From NCBI GenBank assembly GCA_001897425.1, contig MKSW01000033.1:457740-521739 (forward strand): 64,000 nucleotides of DNA. Reading direction: 5' to 3'. Below, piece after piece: positions 45,300 through 54,519 of the stretch; within the stretch, counting starts at the first letter, position 1; every line of letters begins with the position of its first letter. The notes under the pieces are model-generated. The model was not told the DNA's origin, searched no databases, and saw only the letters and a program-made list of their open reading frames with translations. The DNA comes from Actinobacteria bacterium 69-20 (GTDB lineage: Bacteria; Actinomycetota; Actinomycetes; Mycobacteriales; Nakamurellaceae). Made by a program: the position numbers and the translations under genes.

Positions 45300-45872
45300 T
45301 CAGTTCCGCATGAGGTCGCCTGGGTGGTAGGCCTTGAGCGCATCCGGCCAGCCCTGCCGGCGCAGCACCCGGAACCACACGTCGACCAGGGGCCCGGCGA
45401 GCAGGTCGTCCGGCAGCCCGGGCAGCACGTCCCAGGCGTCTTCGGCGAGCTCGTCGGCGAGTTGGTCCGGCCCCCAGCCCGCGTGCCCGGCGAACACGCG
45501 CAGGCCGCGCAGCTGCGGCATCGCGGCGTCCGGCTCGCTGTCCAGGTTCACCAGGACCACCGGCCCGGCGACGGGTTCGGCGAAGGGGATCTGCGCCCGG
45601 TCCACGCCGGGCTTCACCACGCCCACGGCCATCGCGGCATCCGTCTGCACCGGGCCGCCGACGTAGAGCACCGGCGGCCGCGAGGCGTGCTCGCCCCACG
45701 CGGGAAGCACTGTGTGCACGGCGGTTTCGCTCGGCCGGTTGATCACGACGCCGACAGACCCGTGCTCGTTGTGGGCAATGAGATACACGACCGTGCGGCG
45801 GAAATTCGGGTCGCGCAATGTCGGCGTGGCCACCAACAGCCACCCCGGTCCTAATGTCTGCGCCGTGGTCAT
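45300..45872 (-). CDS. YqgE/AlgH family protein
   Basis: This 190-residue protein has the YqgE pattern: GWLLVATPTLRDPNFRRTVVYLIAHNE, GVVINRPSE, VLYVGGPV and FAGHAGWGPDQLADEL. The function is undefined. ATG 45872 matches family starts; the longer frame to 45923 does not. Its place beside a divergent MFS gene and near leuS is conserved in Mycobacterium (Rv0037c-Rv0038-leuS). Confidence 0.93.
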   Translation of the reverse strand: MTTAQTLGPGWLLVATPTLRDPNFRRTVVYLIAHNEHGSVGVVINRPSETAVHTVLPAWGEHASRPPVLYVGGPVQTDAAMAVGVVKPGVDRAQIPFAEPVAGPVVLVNLDSEPDAAMPQLRGLRVFAGHAGWGPDQLADELAEDAWDVLPGLPDDLLAGPLVDVWFRVLRRQGWPDALKAYHPGDLMRN

Positions 45873-45994
45873 CCCTTGTATTCTCGCCCGTTTCCACCGG
45901 CCGAGCCCACGGCCGCCGGCCACCCGCGTGTGAGCAGCGTGAACGGTGCCGCCGGCCGGTCGACGCGCGCGCCGGCGCCGTTACCGTACCGTTG

Positions 45995-47509
45995 ATGGTT
46001 GTGAGTTCCGACGCGCCCCGACCCAGCGCGCCGCAGGCAAAGCATCCGTCGGAACACAAGCGCCACGGCGGCGTGGCAGCGGGCGAGACGTCCGTCCGAG
46101 CGCTGTCGCTGCTGCGCATCCCCGCGCTCCGCCGGCTGATCGGGATACGGATCTTCTCCTCCCTCGGCGACGGCGCTTTCCAGGGCGCGCTGGTCTCCGC
46201 CGTGTTCTTCAACCCGACCCGGGAGTCTTCCGCAGCGGCCATCGCGGCCGCATTCGCCGTGCTGCTGCTGCCCTATTCGGTGATCGGCCCGTTCGCCGGG
46301 GCCTTGTTGGACCGCTGGTCGCGGCGGTCGGTGATCATCGTCGCGACGCTGATGCGCGCGGTGCTGGTGCTCGGTGTCGCGAGCATGCTGGCGGCGGGCG
46401 CCCCGTCCTGGGTGCTTCTGGTCGGCGCCCTGCTGGTGACCGGCGCGGCCCGGTTCGTGGGCTCCGGCATGTCCGCCGCGCTGCCGCACACCGTCCCGAC
46501 CGGCGCGCTGGTGCCGGCGAACGCGCTGGCGGTGACCTGCGGGTCGATCGCGGCGGCGGCGGGCGGCGGGTACGCCATCCTGATGCGCGACCTGATCGGC
46601 GTGACGAACGGCCCGATCGCTGTGGTGACGGCGACCGTCCCGGTGTTCTACCTGGTGGCGGTGGTCCTGACGGCCGGCTTCAGCCACGGCGCGCTGGGTC
46701 CCGACGCCACCGACGAGCCGACGCAGCCGGTCCGGGCCGTGCTGGCGGGGTTTTCTAGTGCGCTGCGGCATGCCGTGCAGCGGCCGACGGTGGGCGTGTC
46801 GGTGGTGCTGGTGGTCACCGTCCGGTTCTGTTTCGGCATGGCGACGCTGGTGATCCTGCTGCTCTACCAACACCATTTCACGGCGCGCGTGGGCCCGCTG
46901 CTGCCCGGCCTGAACGGCATCGCCGAGGTGCTGGCGGCGATCTCGGTCGGGCTGCTGGCCGGGGCGGTGGCGACGCCGGTGCTGGTGCGGATGTTCGGCC
47001 GGACCGCGACCATCCTCGGACTGATGATCGCGGCGTCGGTGACGGCAGCGGTGTGCGGCCCGCGTTTTTCGCTGGTGGCGATCTTCGTCGCGGCCCCGGT
47101 GCTGGCGTTCACCTATCAGGCGGTGAAGGTGTGCGTCGACTCGATCGTGCAGTCGGACGCCGACGACGCCTACGTGGGGCGCGTTTTCGCGCTGTACGAC
47201 ACGGCGAACAACGTCTTCTACGTGGGCGCGTTCGCGGTGGGGGCGCTGGTGGTGCCTTTCGACGGACGGAGCGTGGCGCTGATCGTCGTCATGGCCGTGG
47301 TGTACGCGGCGGCGGGCATCGTCTACGCCGCGGTGGCGCGCCGGTTGCGCCGCGCCCACGAGGCCGCGCTGGCGGGCGCGCACCCCGCCGGCCGCCCGGC
47401 TGCTCACCCCGCTGCTCACCGGGCCGAGCGTCCGACCGGATACCCGGGCGCGCTCCCGGCCGCCGGCGTGCCGGCGAGTGAAGCCGCGGACAAGCACAGC
47501 GCGCGGTAG
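45995..47509 (+). CDS. MFS transporter
   Basis: This 504-residue protein has about twelve membrane helices and the loop motif PFAGALLDRWSRRSVII typical of drug-exporter MFS proteins. It starts at ATG 45995 with MVVSSDAPRP. The tail is a low-complexity His-Pro-Ala stretch (AHPAGRPAAHPAAHRAERP). Its position divergent from yqgE matches Rv0037c of M. tuberculosis. The substrate is unknown. Confidence 0.88.
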   Translation: MVVSSDAPRPSAPQAKHPSEHKRHGGVAAGETSVRALSLLRIPALRRLIGIRIFSSLGDGAFQGALVSAVFFNPTRESSAAAIAAAFAVLLLPYSVIGPFAGALLDRWSRRSVIIVATLMRAVLVLGVASMLAAGAPSWVLLVGALLVTGAARFVGSGMSAALPHTVPTGALVPANALAVTCGSIAAAAGGGYAILMRDLIGVTNGPIAVVTATVPVFYLVAVVLTAGFSHGALGPDATDEPTQPVRAVLAGFSSALRHAVQRPTVGVSVVLVVTVRFCFGMATLVILLLYQHHFTARVGPLLPGLNGIAEVLAAISVGLLAGAVATPVLVRMFGRTATILGLMIAASVTAAVCGPRFSLVAIFVAAPVLAFTYQAVKVCVDSIVQSDADDAYVGRVFALYDTANNVFYVGAFAVGALVVPFDGRSVALIVVMAVVYAAAGIVYAAVARRLRRAHEAALAGAHPAGRPAAHPAAHRAERPTGYPGALPAAGVPASEAADKHSAR

Positions 47510-47526
47510 GTGCCCGTTTCGCGGGC

Positions 47527-47542
47527 GGCCGCTTCGGCGGCC
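47527..47542. terminator. UUCG-loop hairpin between convergent genes
   Basis: GGCCGC-TTCG-GCGGCC, with one more C-G pair outside, lies 18 bp after the MFS stop and 12 bp before the PfkB stop. The very stable tetraloop hairpin probably marks the 3' ends of both transcripts. Confidence 0.55.
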
Positions 47543-47553
47543 GACGGTGGCAG

Positions 47554-48567
47554 CTATGTGAGCGGGTCCCAGCGGCGAGCGCTGGTGCGGCCGACGATCG
47601 TGCTAGCGGTTTCCACGCCGAGTATGACGCTGTTCTCGATCGAGAGCCCTTGTCGCAGGCCGACAATGACGCCGGCGTTGAGCGCGTCCCCCGCGCCGGT
47701 GGTGTCGACCACCGGCACGACCGGGGCGGCGACGTGCAGCGGCTCGGCGTCCCGGGCGATCCAGTAGGCGCCGTCGGCGCCGGCCTTCAGCACCACTCCG
47801 ACCCGGGTGAGCTTCGCCAGCTCGCGGCCACCGGCGACCGGATCGGACGCACCGGTGAGCGGGGCGATCTCGTCGGTGTTGGGCAGGAAGAAGTCGACTT
47901 CCGGTAGCAGGCGCCGGATCTCGTCCGCGCCGCCGGACGTCCAGGAGTCGGTGTCCCAGCCCGGGTCGAGCCAGGTCCGGGCGCCGTCGGCGCGGGCACG
48001 GCGCAGGATCCGTGCGCTGGCGTCCCCACGCAGGCCCGGCGCGACGAAGTAGCCCGCGAGCAGCACGTCGGTGTAGCCGACGAACGAGTCCGGAACCAGG
48101 GACTCGTCCAGGTGCGCGGCGGCGCCCAGGTCGGTGAGGAACGCGCGCGGGCGGGTCCGGCTCTCCAGGGCCACCGACACGCCGGTGCGCTCGCCGCTTC
48201 GCCGGGCGAGGCCGTGCGTGGGCACGCCGCGGTCCGCGCACTCGTCGCGCACCATGGACGCCAACGGATCGTCACCGATGGCGCCGAAGCAGACCGCCGG
48301 CCCGTCACCGAGCGCATGCACCACGAATGCGACGTTGAGCGCGGGGCCGGCGGCCCGCACCGAGATCTCCTCAACGGTGTTGTCGGTGCCCGGCGGGGGC
48401 AGCGCGTCCACATCGCGCACCAGGACGTCGACGCTGGTGCAGCCGATCACCGCGATCGAGAGCGCATTTTCTTCGCCGAGCGGTGCGATATGCACCGATT
48501 CCTGGGCGATTTGTCCGCAATTTCGCACCGCTCGGCGAGAGGGGGCGTTGCCCGAAGGGGCCGTCAT
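47554..48567 (-). CDS. PfkB-family carbohydrate kinase
   Basis: This frame of up to 337 residues has the PfkB start IAVIGCTSVDVLVRDVDALPPPG and the catalytic VVDTTGAGDALNAG near the end. ATG 48567 overlaps the permease stop (ATGA), but the first 40 residues are not PfkB-like and contain a 16-bp inverted repeat (48473-48538), so the true start may be internal. It is the last gene of a sugar ABC operon and probably phosphorylates the imported sugar or nucleoside. Confidence 0.88.
   Translation of the reverse strand: MTAPSGNAPSRRAVRNCGQIAQESVHIAPLGEENALSIAVIGCTSVDVLVRDVDALPPPGTDNTVEEISVRAAGPALNVAFVVHALGDGPAVCFGAIGDDPLASMVRDECADRGVPTHGLARRSGERTGVSVALESRTRPRAFLTDLGAAAHLDESLVPDSFVGYTDVLLAGYFVAPGLRGDASARILRRARADGARTWLDPGWDTDSWTSGGADEIRRLLPEVDFFLPNTDEIAPLTGASDPVAGGRELAKLTRVGVVLKAGADGAYWIARDAEPLHVAAPVVPVVDTTGAGDALNAGVIVGLRQGLSIENSVILGVETASTIVGRTSARRWDPLT
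47620..47629 (+). repeat. Interspersed word GAGTATGACG, copy 8
   Basis: Antisense within the PfkB gene; continues CTGTTCTCG. Confidence 0.6.
48473..48538. promoter_or_regulatory. 16-bp inverted repeat at the start of the PfkB gene
   Basis: TCGCCGAGCGGTGCGA (48473-48488) and its perfect complement (48523-48538) enclose 34 bases. The element lies between the permease stop and the first PfkB-like residues, so it could be an operator or an mRNA hairpin setting kinase expression. Confidence 0.5.
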
Positions 48568-49490
48568 CCCTTGACCCCGCCGGCCGCCAGGCCCGCCGTC
48601 ACATAGCGCTGGAACACCAGCGCCACCACCACCGGCGGGATCGCCGCCAGCAGCCCGCCGGCGGACAGCAGCCCGAAGTCGGTCGCGAACTTGCCCGAAA
48701 ACTCCGCTACCGCAACGGGAATCGTCTTCGACGCAGGCGTGGAGGTGAAGATCAGCGCGTACAGGAACTCGTCCCAACAGAGCATGGTCGCGAACAGGAT
48801 CGCCGAGAACAGGCCCGGCTTCGCGAGCGGGAGCAGCACCTGCCACAGGATCCGCATGCGGCCCGCGCCGTCGATCGTGGCGGCCTCGTCGATCTCGCGC
48901 GGCAGCGCGTCGAAGAAGTTGGTGAGGGTCCACAGCACGAACGGCGTGATGAAGCTCGAATACACCAGGATCAGCCCGAGTCTGTTGTCCAGCAAGCCGA
49001 TCCGCACCAGGATCAGGTACAGCGGGATCACGATCGCGATCGGCGGGATCATGTAGGTGGACAGGAATCCGAGCACGGTGATCCCGCGGCCACGGAACTT
49101 CAGCCGCGACACGGCGTAGGCCCCGAGCACGGCCACCGCGACGGACAGCGTCACCGTCCCGGCGGCCACGATCGCGGAATTGACCATGGCGGAACGGAAA
49201 CCGCCCGCCGGGGTGTTCGCATCGCCGGTAAAGATGTCCGCCCACCGGGACAGGTCCAGGTGCTGCGGCCACCAGCGCAGCGGGCGGCGCAGCAGGTCGC
49301 TTGGGGACGTCACCGAGGCGATCGCCAGCCAGGCGAACGGCGCGAGGAACACCACGATCACCACGACGGCCACCAGGTGCATCCACACCGGGGCGTAGCG
49401 GTCGTTCATCCCGCGCCGGTGCGACATCGCTTTCGCGGGCGCGGATTTCGCGGATCCGGCCCCGCCCGAGGACGGCGTCATCTCCGTCAT
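48564..49490 (-). CDS. Carbohydrate ABC transporter permease, MalG type
   Basis: This 308-residue protein has six membrane helices and the EAA loop EIDEAATIDGAGRMRILWQVLLPLAKPG that docks the ATPase. ATG 49490 lies just after an interspersed-word variant. It follows the MalF-type gene by 65 bp and overlaps the kinase gene. Confidence 0.92.
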   Translation of the reverse strand: MTEMTPSSGGAGSAKSAPAKAMSHRRGMNDRYAPVWMHLVAVVVIVVFLAPFAWLAIASVTSPSDLLRRPLRWWPQHLDLSRWADIFTGDANTPAGGFRSAMVNSAIVAAGTVTLSVAVAVLGAYAVSRLKFRGRGITVLGFLSTYMIPPIAIVIPLYLILVRIGLLDNRLGLILVYSSFITPFVLWTLTNFFDALPREIDEAATIDGAGRMRILWQVLLPLAKPGLFSAILFATMLCWDEFLYALIFTSTPASKTIPVAVAEFSGKFATDFGLLSAGGLLAAIPPVVVALVFQRYVTAGLAAGGVKG

Positions 49491-49494
49491 ATCC
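49485..49494 (-). repeat. Interspersed word, one mismatch (GGATATGACG)
   Basis: Overlaps the MalG-type start codon, whose ATG is part of the word. Confidence 0.35.
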
Positions 49495-49555
49495 GGTCGA
49501 ATACCAGGCCGCACACCCGACGGCACCCTGCCATGCACCTCACCCGCCACGTCGA

Positions 49556-50575
49556 TCACCGCCCCCCGTCGGACGTGCCGCCGGTCGACAGCATGCGGAT
49601 GTAGGCGACGGCCAGCAGCAGCACCACCACCACGATCAGCAGCGCGATCGCCGAGCCGTAGCCGAAGTTCTGGTTCGAGAACGCCGTCTGGTACGCGTAT
49701 ACGGCGACGGTCTGGGTGCCGTTGGACGGCCCGCCGCGCGTCATCACGTAGACGATGTCGAACACCTTGAACGCCTCGATGGTGCGCAGCACGAGCACCA
49801 CCATGATCACCGGGCGCAGCAGCGGCAGTGTGATCGAGAAGAAGCGCCGCACCGCACCGGCGCCGTCCACGGAGGCAGCCTCGCGCAGCTCGTTCGGGAT
49901 CACCGCGAGCCCCGCCAGCACAAAGAACGCGGCGATCGAGGTGTTCTTCCAGACGTCCGCGATGATGATCATGTTCATCGCCGAGGTCGGCGTGCCGAGC
50001 CAGGAGCGGTAGCTGCCGATGATGCCGAGCTGCGTGAGAAGCGCGTTGATAGGCCCATAGTCGGCGTTGAGCAGATACCGCCACATGCTGGCGGACACCA
50101 CCGTCGGCAGCGCCCACGGCATCAGGATCGCGGCCCGCAACAGCCAGCGGAAGCGCAACTTCTGCGCCATGAGCTGCCCGAGCAGCACGCCGAACACGAT
50201 CTCCGCGGCGGTGGACACGAGCGTGAAGTAGATGGTGTGCCCGGTCGCCGCGATGAGGTCGGAATCGGTGAACGCGTTGATGAAGTTCTGGAACCCGACC
50301 ATCTGCACGGGCGCCGTCGGCATGGGGGAGAGCACCCGGTTGAACGACAGCCACACCGTGCGCAGCACCGGGTAGGTGACCAGCCCGAACACCACGACGG
50401 CCGCCGGGAGCAGGAGCAACGCGGCCAACCCGCCGCTGCGCCGCGAACTACCGTAGGTGTGCCGGAATCGCTTCGGGTATGACGCTTTTCGCGGCCCTGC
50501 CGGGCCGTGCGACGGGTTCGCGGACGCCGGAGCCCCGGCGCGGGACTGCGTCGTCGGCGCGGTGCTGTCCGTCAC
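49556..50575 (-). CDS. Carbohydrate ABC transporter permease, MalF type
   Basis: This 339-residue protein has a 50-residue cytoplasmic N-terminus, six helices and the EAA loop ELREAASVDGAGAVRRFFSITLPLLRP. It partners the MalG-type permease; no ATPase gene is present, so a shared MsmX-like ATPase elsewhere is expected. An interspersed word at 50475 encodes part of its N-terminus. Confidence 0.92.
   Translation of the reverse strand: MTDSTAPTTQSRAGAPASANPSHGPAGPRKASYPKRFRHTYGSSRRSGGLAALLLLPAAVVVFGLVTYPVLRTVWLSFNRVLSPMPTAPVQMVGFQNFINAFTDSDLIAATGHTIYFTLVSTAAEIVFGVLLGQLMAQKLRFRWLLRAAILMPWALPTVVSASMWRYLLNADYGPINALLTQLGIIGSYRSWLGTPTSAMNMIIIADVWKNTSIAAFFVLAGLAVIPNELREAASVDGAGAVRRFFSITLPLLRPVIMVVLVLRTIEAFKVFDIVYVMTRGGPSNGTQTVAVYAYQTAFSNQNFGYGSAIALLIVVVVLLLAVAYIRMLSTGGTSDGGR
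50475..50484 (+). repeat. Interspersed word GGGTATGACG, copy 9
   Basis: Antisense in the MalF-type gene, across KASYPKR; continues CTTTTCGCGGCCCTGCC. Confidence 0.6.
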
Positions 50576-50669
50576 GTGCCCCGTCCTGCTGTTTCTTCAA
50601 CGCTGTTTCGCGAGCGCCGTGTGGTGAGACGAAGTACACCACCACGGCGTCCACGTGCTCGCTCGTGTG

Positions 50670-52019
50670 TCACTGGGCGAGCAGTTTCTCCACTTCCGGC
50701 TTCACGTCGTTCATGGCCTGCTGCGGCGAAACCGAACCCAGCAGCGCCTTCTGGACCGCGACCTGCAGCTTCTGCGAGACCGCGTTGTAGGCGACCACCT
50801 GCGGGCGGTTCGTCATGTCGTTGAACTGTTTCTTGGCAACCGGGACGAACTCGGGCGCGGTCTTGATCACGGCGGGATCGTCATAGGCGGATTTCCAGAT
50901 CGGCAGCGCGTCGGAGATGTACTGCGTCTGGACGTCCAGGCTGGACACGTACTTCGCGAACTCCCATGCCACGTCCTGGTTCTTGCTGGTGGCTGTGATG
51001 GACAGTGCGGAGGACCCGTTGACGCTGATCCGGCCGGCGCCGCCGGTCGGCACCTCGGTCACCACGGCCTGGCCGGCGACCGTCGACTGCTTCGGGTCGT
51101 TGGCGGCCGCGAACATGTAGGACCAGTTGAGCCCCATCGCGGCGTCGCCGGCGCTGAACACCTTGACCACGTCGTCTTCCAGGGACTGGGTGGACGACGG
51201 GTTCGTGATGCCGTCGACGATGGACTTGCGCATGAACTCCAGCGCTTGCACCGCGCCGCCGTCGGTGAACGCGGGCTGGCCCTTCTCGTCGAAGAGCTTG
51301 CCGCCGAAGGACGCCGTCATGAGTGCCCAGTCGCAGATCACGGCCTCGGCCTGCGCCCAGGACCACACCAGCGGGTACTTCACGCCGGCCTTGTCCTTGA
51401 CCGCCTTGGCGGCGGTCGCCACACCGTCCCAGGACGTGACGCTCGCCGGATCGACACCGGCCTTGGTGAGCAGGTTCTTGTTGTAGTAGAAGAACTTTGC
51501 GTCCAGCAGCCACGGCAGGCCGTAGAACTTGCCCTGGTAGAGCGCGGAATCCAGCGCGCCCTGCAGCACGTCCGTCTTCCAGTTCGCCGGGATGCGGCCG
51601 GTGATGTCGGCGATCAGCCCCTTGGTGGCGAACTCCGCCGGCCAGATCACGTCGATGAAGACGAGGTCGTAGGTGCCGGCCGGCGCGGCGGCCACGATCT
51701 TGTCGTGCAGCGCCTCGTAGGCCACGAACTCGGAATTGACCTTGACGTTCGGGTGCAGCTTCATGAAGGACGCGGCCATCTGGTTGATGTGGTCCTCCGA
51801 ATAGCCGGCCTGCTTCATGAACAGGCCCGTGATGGAGCCGGACAGATCCGACCCCCCGGAGCTACTGCCACCGGTGGAGCTGGCGCCCGCGCCGCTGGAG
51901 CCGGTGGTGCCGGTTCCGGTGCCGCCGCTGCTGCAGGCAGCCAGCAGGCCGGCCGCACCGAAACCGGCTGCGCCCAGCAGGAACCGACGGCGGTTGAGTT
52001 GTGAGACAAACTCGGACAT
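50670..52019 (-). CDS. Sugar ABC transporter substrate-binding lipoprotein
   Basis: This 449-residue protein has a twin-arginine lipoprotein signal (RRRFLLGAAGFGAAGLLAAC), a Gly/Ser linker and a family-1 solute-binding domain (YDLVFIDVIWPAEFATKG, WSWAQAEAVICDWALM). It starts the minus-strand operon SBP-MalF-MalG-PfkB and is divergent from the ROK regulator. The ligand is unknown. Confidence 0.92.
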   Translation of the reverse strand: MSEFVSQLNRRRFLLGAAGFGAAGLLAACSSGGTGTGTTGSSGAGASSTGGSSSGGSDLSGSITGLFMKQAGYSEDHINQMAASFMKLHPNVKVNSEFVAYEALHDKIVAAAPAGTYDLVFIDVIWPAEFATKGLIADITGRIPANWKTDVLQGALDSALYQGKFYGLPWLLDAKFFYYNKNLLTKAGVDPASVTSWDGVATAAKAVKDKAGVKYPLVWSWAQAEAVICDWALMTASFGGKLFDEKGQPAFTDGGAVQALEFMRKSIVDGITNPSSTQSLEDDVVKVFSAGDAAMGLNWSYMFAAANDPKQSTVAGQAVVTEVPTGGAGRISVNGSSALSITATSKNQDVAWEFAKYVSSLDVQTQYISDALPIWKSAYDDPAVIKTAPEFVPVAKKQFNDMTNRPQVVAYNAVSQKLQVAVQKALLGSVSPQQAMNDVKPEVEKLLAQ

Positions 52020-52052
52020 GGCTACCTCGTTCGATTGGCCCGTTCGTTCGGA

Positions 52053-52069
52053 AGCTTTACAAACAAGCT
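52053..52069. promoter_or_regulatory. Possible ROK operator AGCTT-N7-AAGCT
   Basis: A 5-bp inverted repeat with AT-rich centre (TACAAAC) lies in the 159-bp divergent region between the sugar-binding protein and ROK genes. It resembles AT-rich ROK sites; support is positional only. Confidence 0.3.
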
Positions 52070-52178
52070 ATGCTGTGCCGAGACTGTGGTCAAGTGCTTC
52101 GAGTCGAAGGTCACCGATCCGTGACCATCCCGTCGGGCGACACGGACTCGACAACGATGCGGGAAAGGCGGGCGCCGC

Positions 52179-53471
52179 GTGAACGGGACGGCGGAGCGGG
52201 ACGCGGCGGTGCTGGAACTGCTCCGCTCCCGGAACGCCACCCGGCCGCAGATCGCTCTCGCCACGCACATGAGCAAGCCGACCGTGTCGGCGGCCATCGC
52301 ACAGCTGGAGCAGGCCGGGCTGGTGCGCAGCGACGGTCAGGTCTCCGGAATCACGGGCCGGAAGCCCACCGTCTATGCGCTGAACCGCACCGCTCGCCTC
52401 GTTGCCGGGATCGACATCGGCGGCGTGAACACGCGGGTCGCGATCGCCGATCTGTGCGGTTCGATCCTCGCCGAGTCGACCGCGCCGACCGACCACGAGG
52501 CCGTCACCGACCAGGTGGTGGCCATGTTCCGCAAGGTGCGGGCCCGCGCCCTGCGGACGCTGGCACCGGGCCGCCCGGCGGATCGCCCGGGTCGTCCGCC
52601 GACCCGCCCGGCAGATCGTCCGCCCGCCCGTCCGCCGGTGGTCGCAGCGGCACTGAGCACGCCCGGGCTGGTCGTCGGCTCGTCACGGGTCTGGCTCGCC
52701 TACAACGTCGATTCGGCGGGCGTGCTCGATTTCGCGCCGATGGCCCGCCGGCTGGGTGTGCCGCTCCGGGTGGAGAACAACGTCAATGTGGCGGCGCTCG
52801 GCGAGATGCGATTCGGGGCGGCCCGCGAGCACCGGTCGTTCGTCTTCCTATCGGTGGGGGCTGGTATCGGCGTCGGCACGGTGCACAACGGCGAACTGCT
52901 GCGCGGCGCCAACGGGGCGGCCGGCGAGATCTCCTATCTGCCGCTCGGCCCGCATCCGCTCGCCGGGGAGCAGGCGCTCACCGGGAATTTCGAGCAGAGC
53001 GCCGCGGCGGCCGGCCTGCTCGGCCGCGCGCGCCGCCAAACCTGGCGCGAACGGCCGCCCGCGGACGTCGCCGAGCTCTTCCGGTGGGCGGCCGACGGCA
53101 ACGCCACCGCGCGTCGCTTGGTGCAGGACCACGCACAACAGATCGGCCTCGCCGTCGTCGCGGCGCGAACCATCATCGACCCCGAGATCGTGGTGCTCGG
53201 CGGCGGTATCGGCCGCAACAAGCTGCTCATCGAGCCGGTGACGGAGGTGTGTCGGCGGCTGCTGCCGGTGCCGTGTCCGGTGATCACCACCGAGCTCGCC
53301 GACCGTGGATCGTTGGTCGGCGCGGTGGCCGCCGCATCGGATGACGCCTGGCGCGGCATCATCGAACCGGCCGCAGCCCGGAACGACGTCATACCCGCTG
53401 TTCGTGCCACGCACGACACCGCATCCCTGCTGAGACAGACCCCAGCCGCACCGGAAGGCCGCCATGACTGA
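52179..53471 (+). CDS. ROK-family transcriptional regulator
   Basis: This 430-residue protein has an N-terminal winged helix (LRSRNATRPQIALATHMSKPTVSAAIAQLEQAGLV) and a ROK sugar-kinase-like domain (VAGIDIGGVNTRVAIADL; FLSVGAGIGVGTVHNGELLRGANGAAGEISYLP). The usual zinc Cys cluster after this segment is missing, and residues about 125-152 are a Pro/Arg/Asp repeat (RPADRPGRPPTRPADRPP) not found in normal ROK proteins. It lies between two sugar transport operons and probably represses both in the absence of a sugar ligand. Confidence 0.9.
   Translation: MNGTAERDAAVLELLRSRNATRPQIALATHMSKPTVSAAIAQLEQAGLVRSDGQVSGITGRKPTVYALNRTARLVAGIDIGGVNTRVAIADLCGSILAESTAPTDHEAVTDQVVAMFRKVRARALRTLAPGRPADRPGRPPTRPADRPPARPPVVAAALSTPGLVVGSSRVWLAYNVDSAGVLDFAPMARRLGVPLRVENNVNVAALGEMRFGAAREHRSFVFLSVGAGIGVGTVHNGELLRGANGAAGEISYLPLGPHPLAGEQALTGNFEQSAAAAGLLGRARRQTWRERPPADVAELFRWAADGNATARRLVQDHAQQIGLAVVAARTIIDPEIVVLGGGIGRNKLLIEPVTEVCRRLLPVPCPVITTELADRGSLVGAVAAASDDAWRGIIEPAAARNDVIPAVRATHDTASLLRQTPAAPEGRHD
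53387..53396 (-). repeat. Interspersed word GGGTATGACG, copy 10
   Basis: Inside the last part of the ROK gene; continues TCGTTCCGGGC. Confidence 0.6.
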
Positions 53472-54288
53472 ACGCACCGAGCCCGTCACCCCCACGGCGC
53501 GCGCGGGACGCACCGAGCGCACCGTCTTCGCGACCCCCGAGGCGCTCGGCGCCGCGCTCGCGAGCGAGATCGCTGACGGCATCGAGACTTTCGCCGCGGA
53601 CGGCCGCACCTTCGTGCTCGGCTGCCCAGGCGGCCGTTCGGCGCGTCCCGTCTACCGCGCGCTCGCCGCGGAGGTCGCGCGGCGGCGCCTGGACCTCACG
53701 CACCTCGTCATCGTGATGATGGACGAGTACGTGGTGCGGGACGGCGAGAGCTTCCGCAACGTGGACCCCGGCGAGGCCTTCAGCGTGGTGCGCTTCGGCC
53801 GCGACGAGATCGTCTCGCCGCTGGTGGCGGCGGGCATCGGCACGCCGGAGCTGTGGACGGCGGACGCCGCGGACCCGGGGCGGCACGAGGATCGCATCGC
53901 CGCGGCCGGGATCGACCTGTTCATCCTGGCCAGCGGCAGCGGCGACGGGCACGTCGCGTTCAACACCCCGGGCACACCGGTCGACGCGCGATCGCGGGTG
54001 GTGGAGCTGCCGGAGTCGACGCGCCGCGACAACGTCCGCACGCACCCGGACTTCGGCACGGCCGACGGGGTGCCGCCATACGGCGTCACCGTCGGAACCG
54101 GCACCATCGCGGACTACTCGAAGCGCGCCGTGATGATCGCGCACGGAGTCGAGAAGCGCACGGCCGCAGCAAGACTCAGTGCCGCCACGGGTTACGACCC
54201 GACGTGGCCGGCCACCATCGTGCACGAATGCCGGTCCGCCGCGCTGTACCTGGATGCCGCCGCAGCGTCTGCGGCTTCGACGATCTGA
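53464..54288 (+). CDS. NagB-like glucosamine-6-phosphate deaminase/isomerase family protein
   Basis: This 274-residue protein has the NagB/6-phosphogluconolactonase fold: FVLGCPGGRSARPVYRAL, catalytic Asp-Glu in VMMDEYV, and GSGDGHVAFNTPGT, matching the GxDGHxAFNEPG motif of NagB with changes. It overlaps the ROK stop by 8 bp. With the PfkB kinase and ABC importers it suggests amino-sugar uptake, phosphorylation and deamination. The exact sugar is unknown. Confidence 0.85.
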   Translation: MTERTEPVTPTARAGRTERTVFATPEALGAALASEIADGIETFAADGRTFVLGCPGGRSARPVYRALAAEVARRRLDLTHLVIVMMDEYVVRDGESFRNVDPGEAFSVVRFGRDEIVSPLVAAGIGTPELWTADAADPGRHEDRIAAAGIDLFILASGSGDGHVAFNTPGTPVDARSRVVELPESTRRDNVRTHPDFGTADGVPPYGVTVGTGTIADYSKRAVMIAHGVEKRTAAARLSAATGYDPTWPATIVHECRSAALYLDAAAASAASTI

Positions 54289-54407
54289 CGGGGCGTGATA
54301 TCCCGGGCGTAGCCAACATTCGTCGGAAGCCCTTGGGGCGTAATCCTTCTCGACTCAAATAGAGGCCGTCGGCGCCAAAAGGCCGCCGAGATGTCCGATG
54401 CGCCCCT

Positions 54408-54436
54408 TTGCGGCATTGCGCGCCCGCGGCTAGATT
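54408..54436 (+). promoter_or_regulatory. Predicted promoter TTGCGG-N17-TAGATT
   Basis: A sigma-70-type -35/-10 pair with ideal 17-base spacing lies upstream of the second sugar ABC operon. It places transcription start near 54443, which excludes ATG 54391 and supports GTG 54520 as the permease start. Confidence 0.55.
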
Positions 54437-54519
54437 GCGATCAAGAGGGTGCTTACGGACGGAGGTGCGTCCAGACGTCTCTGCGCGGCGATACGCCGAA
54501 CATCACGACCCCGGGAGCG

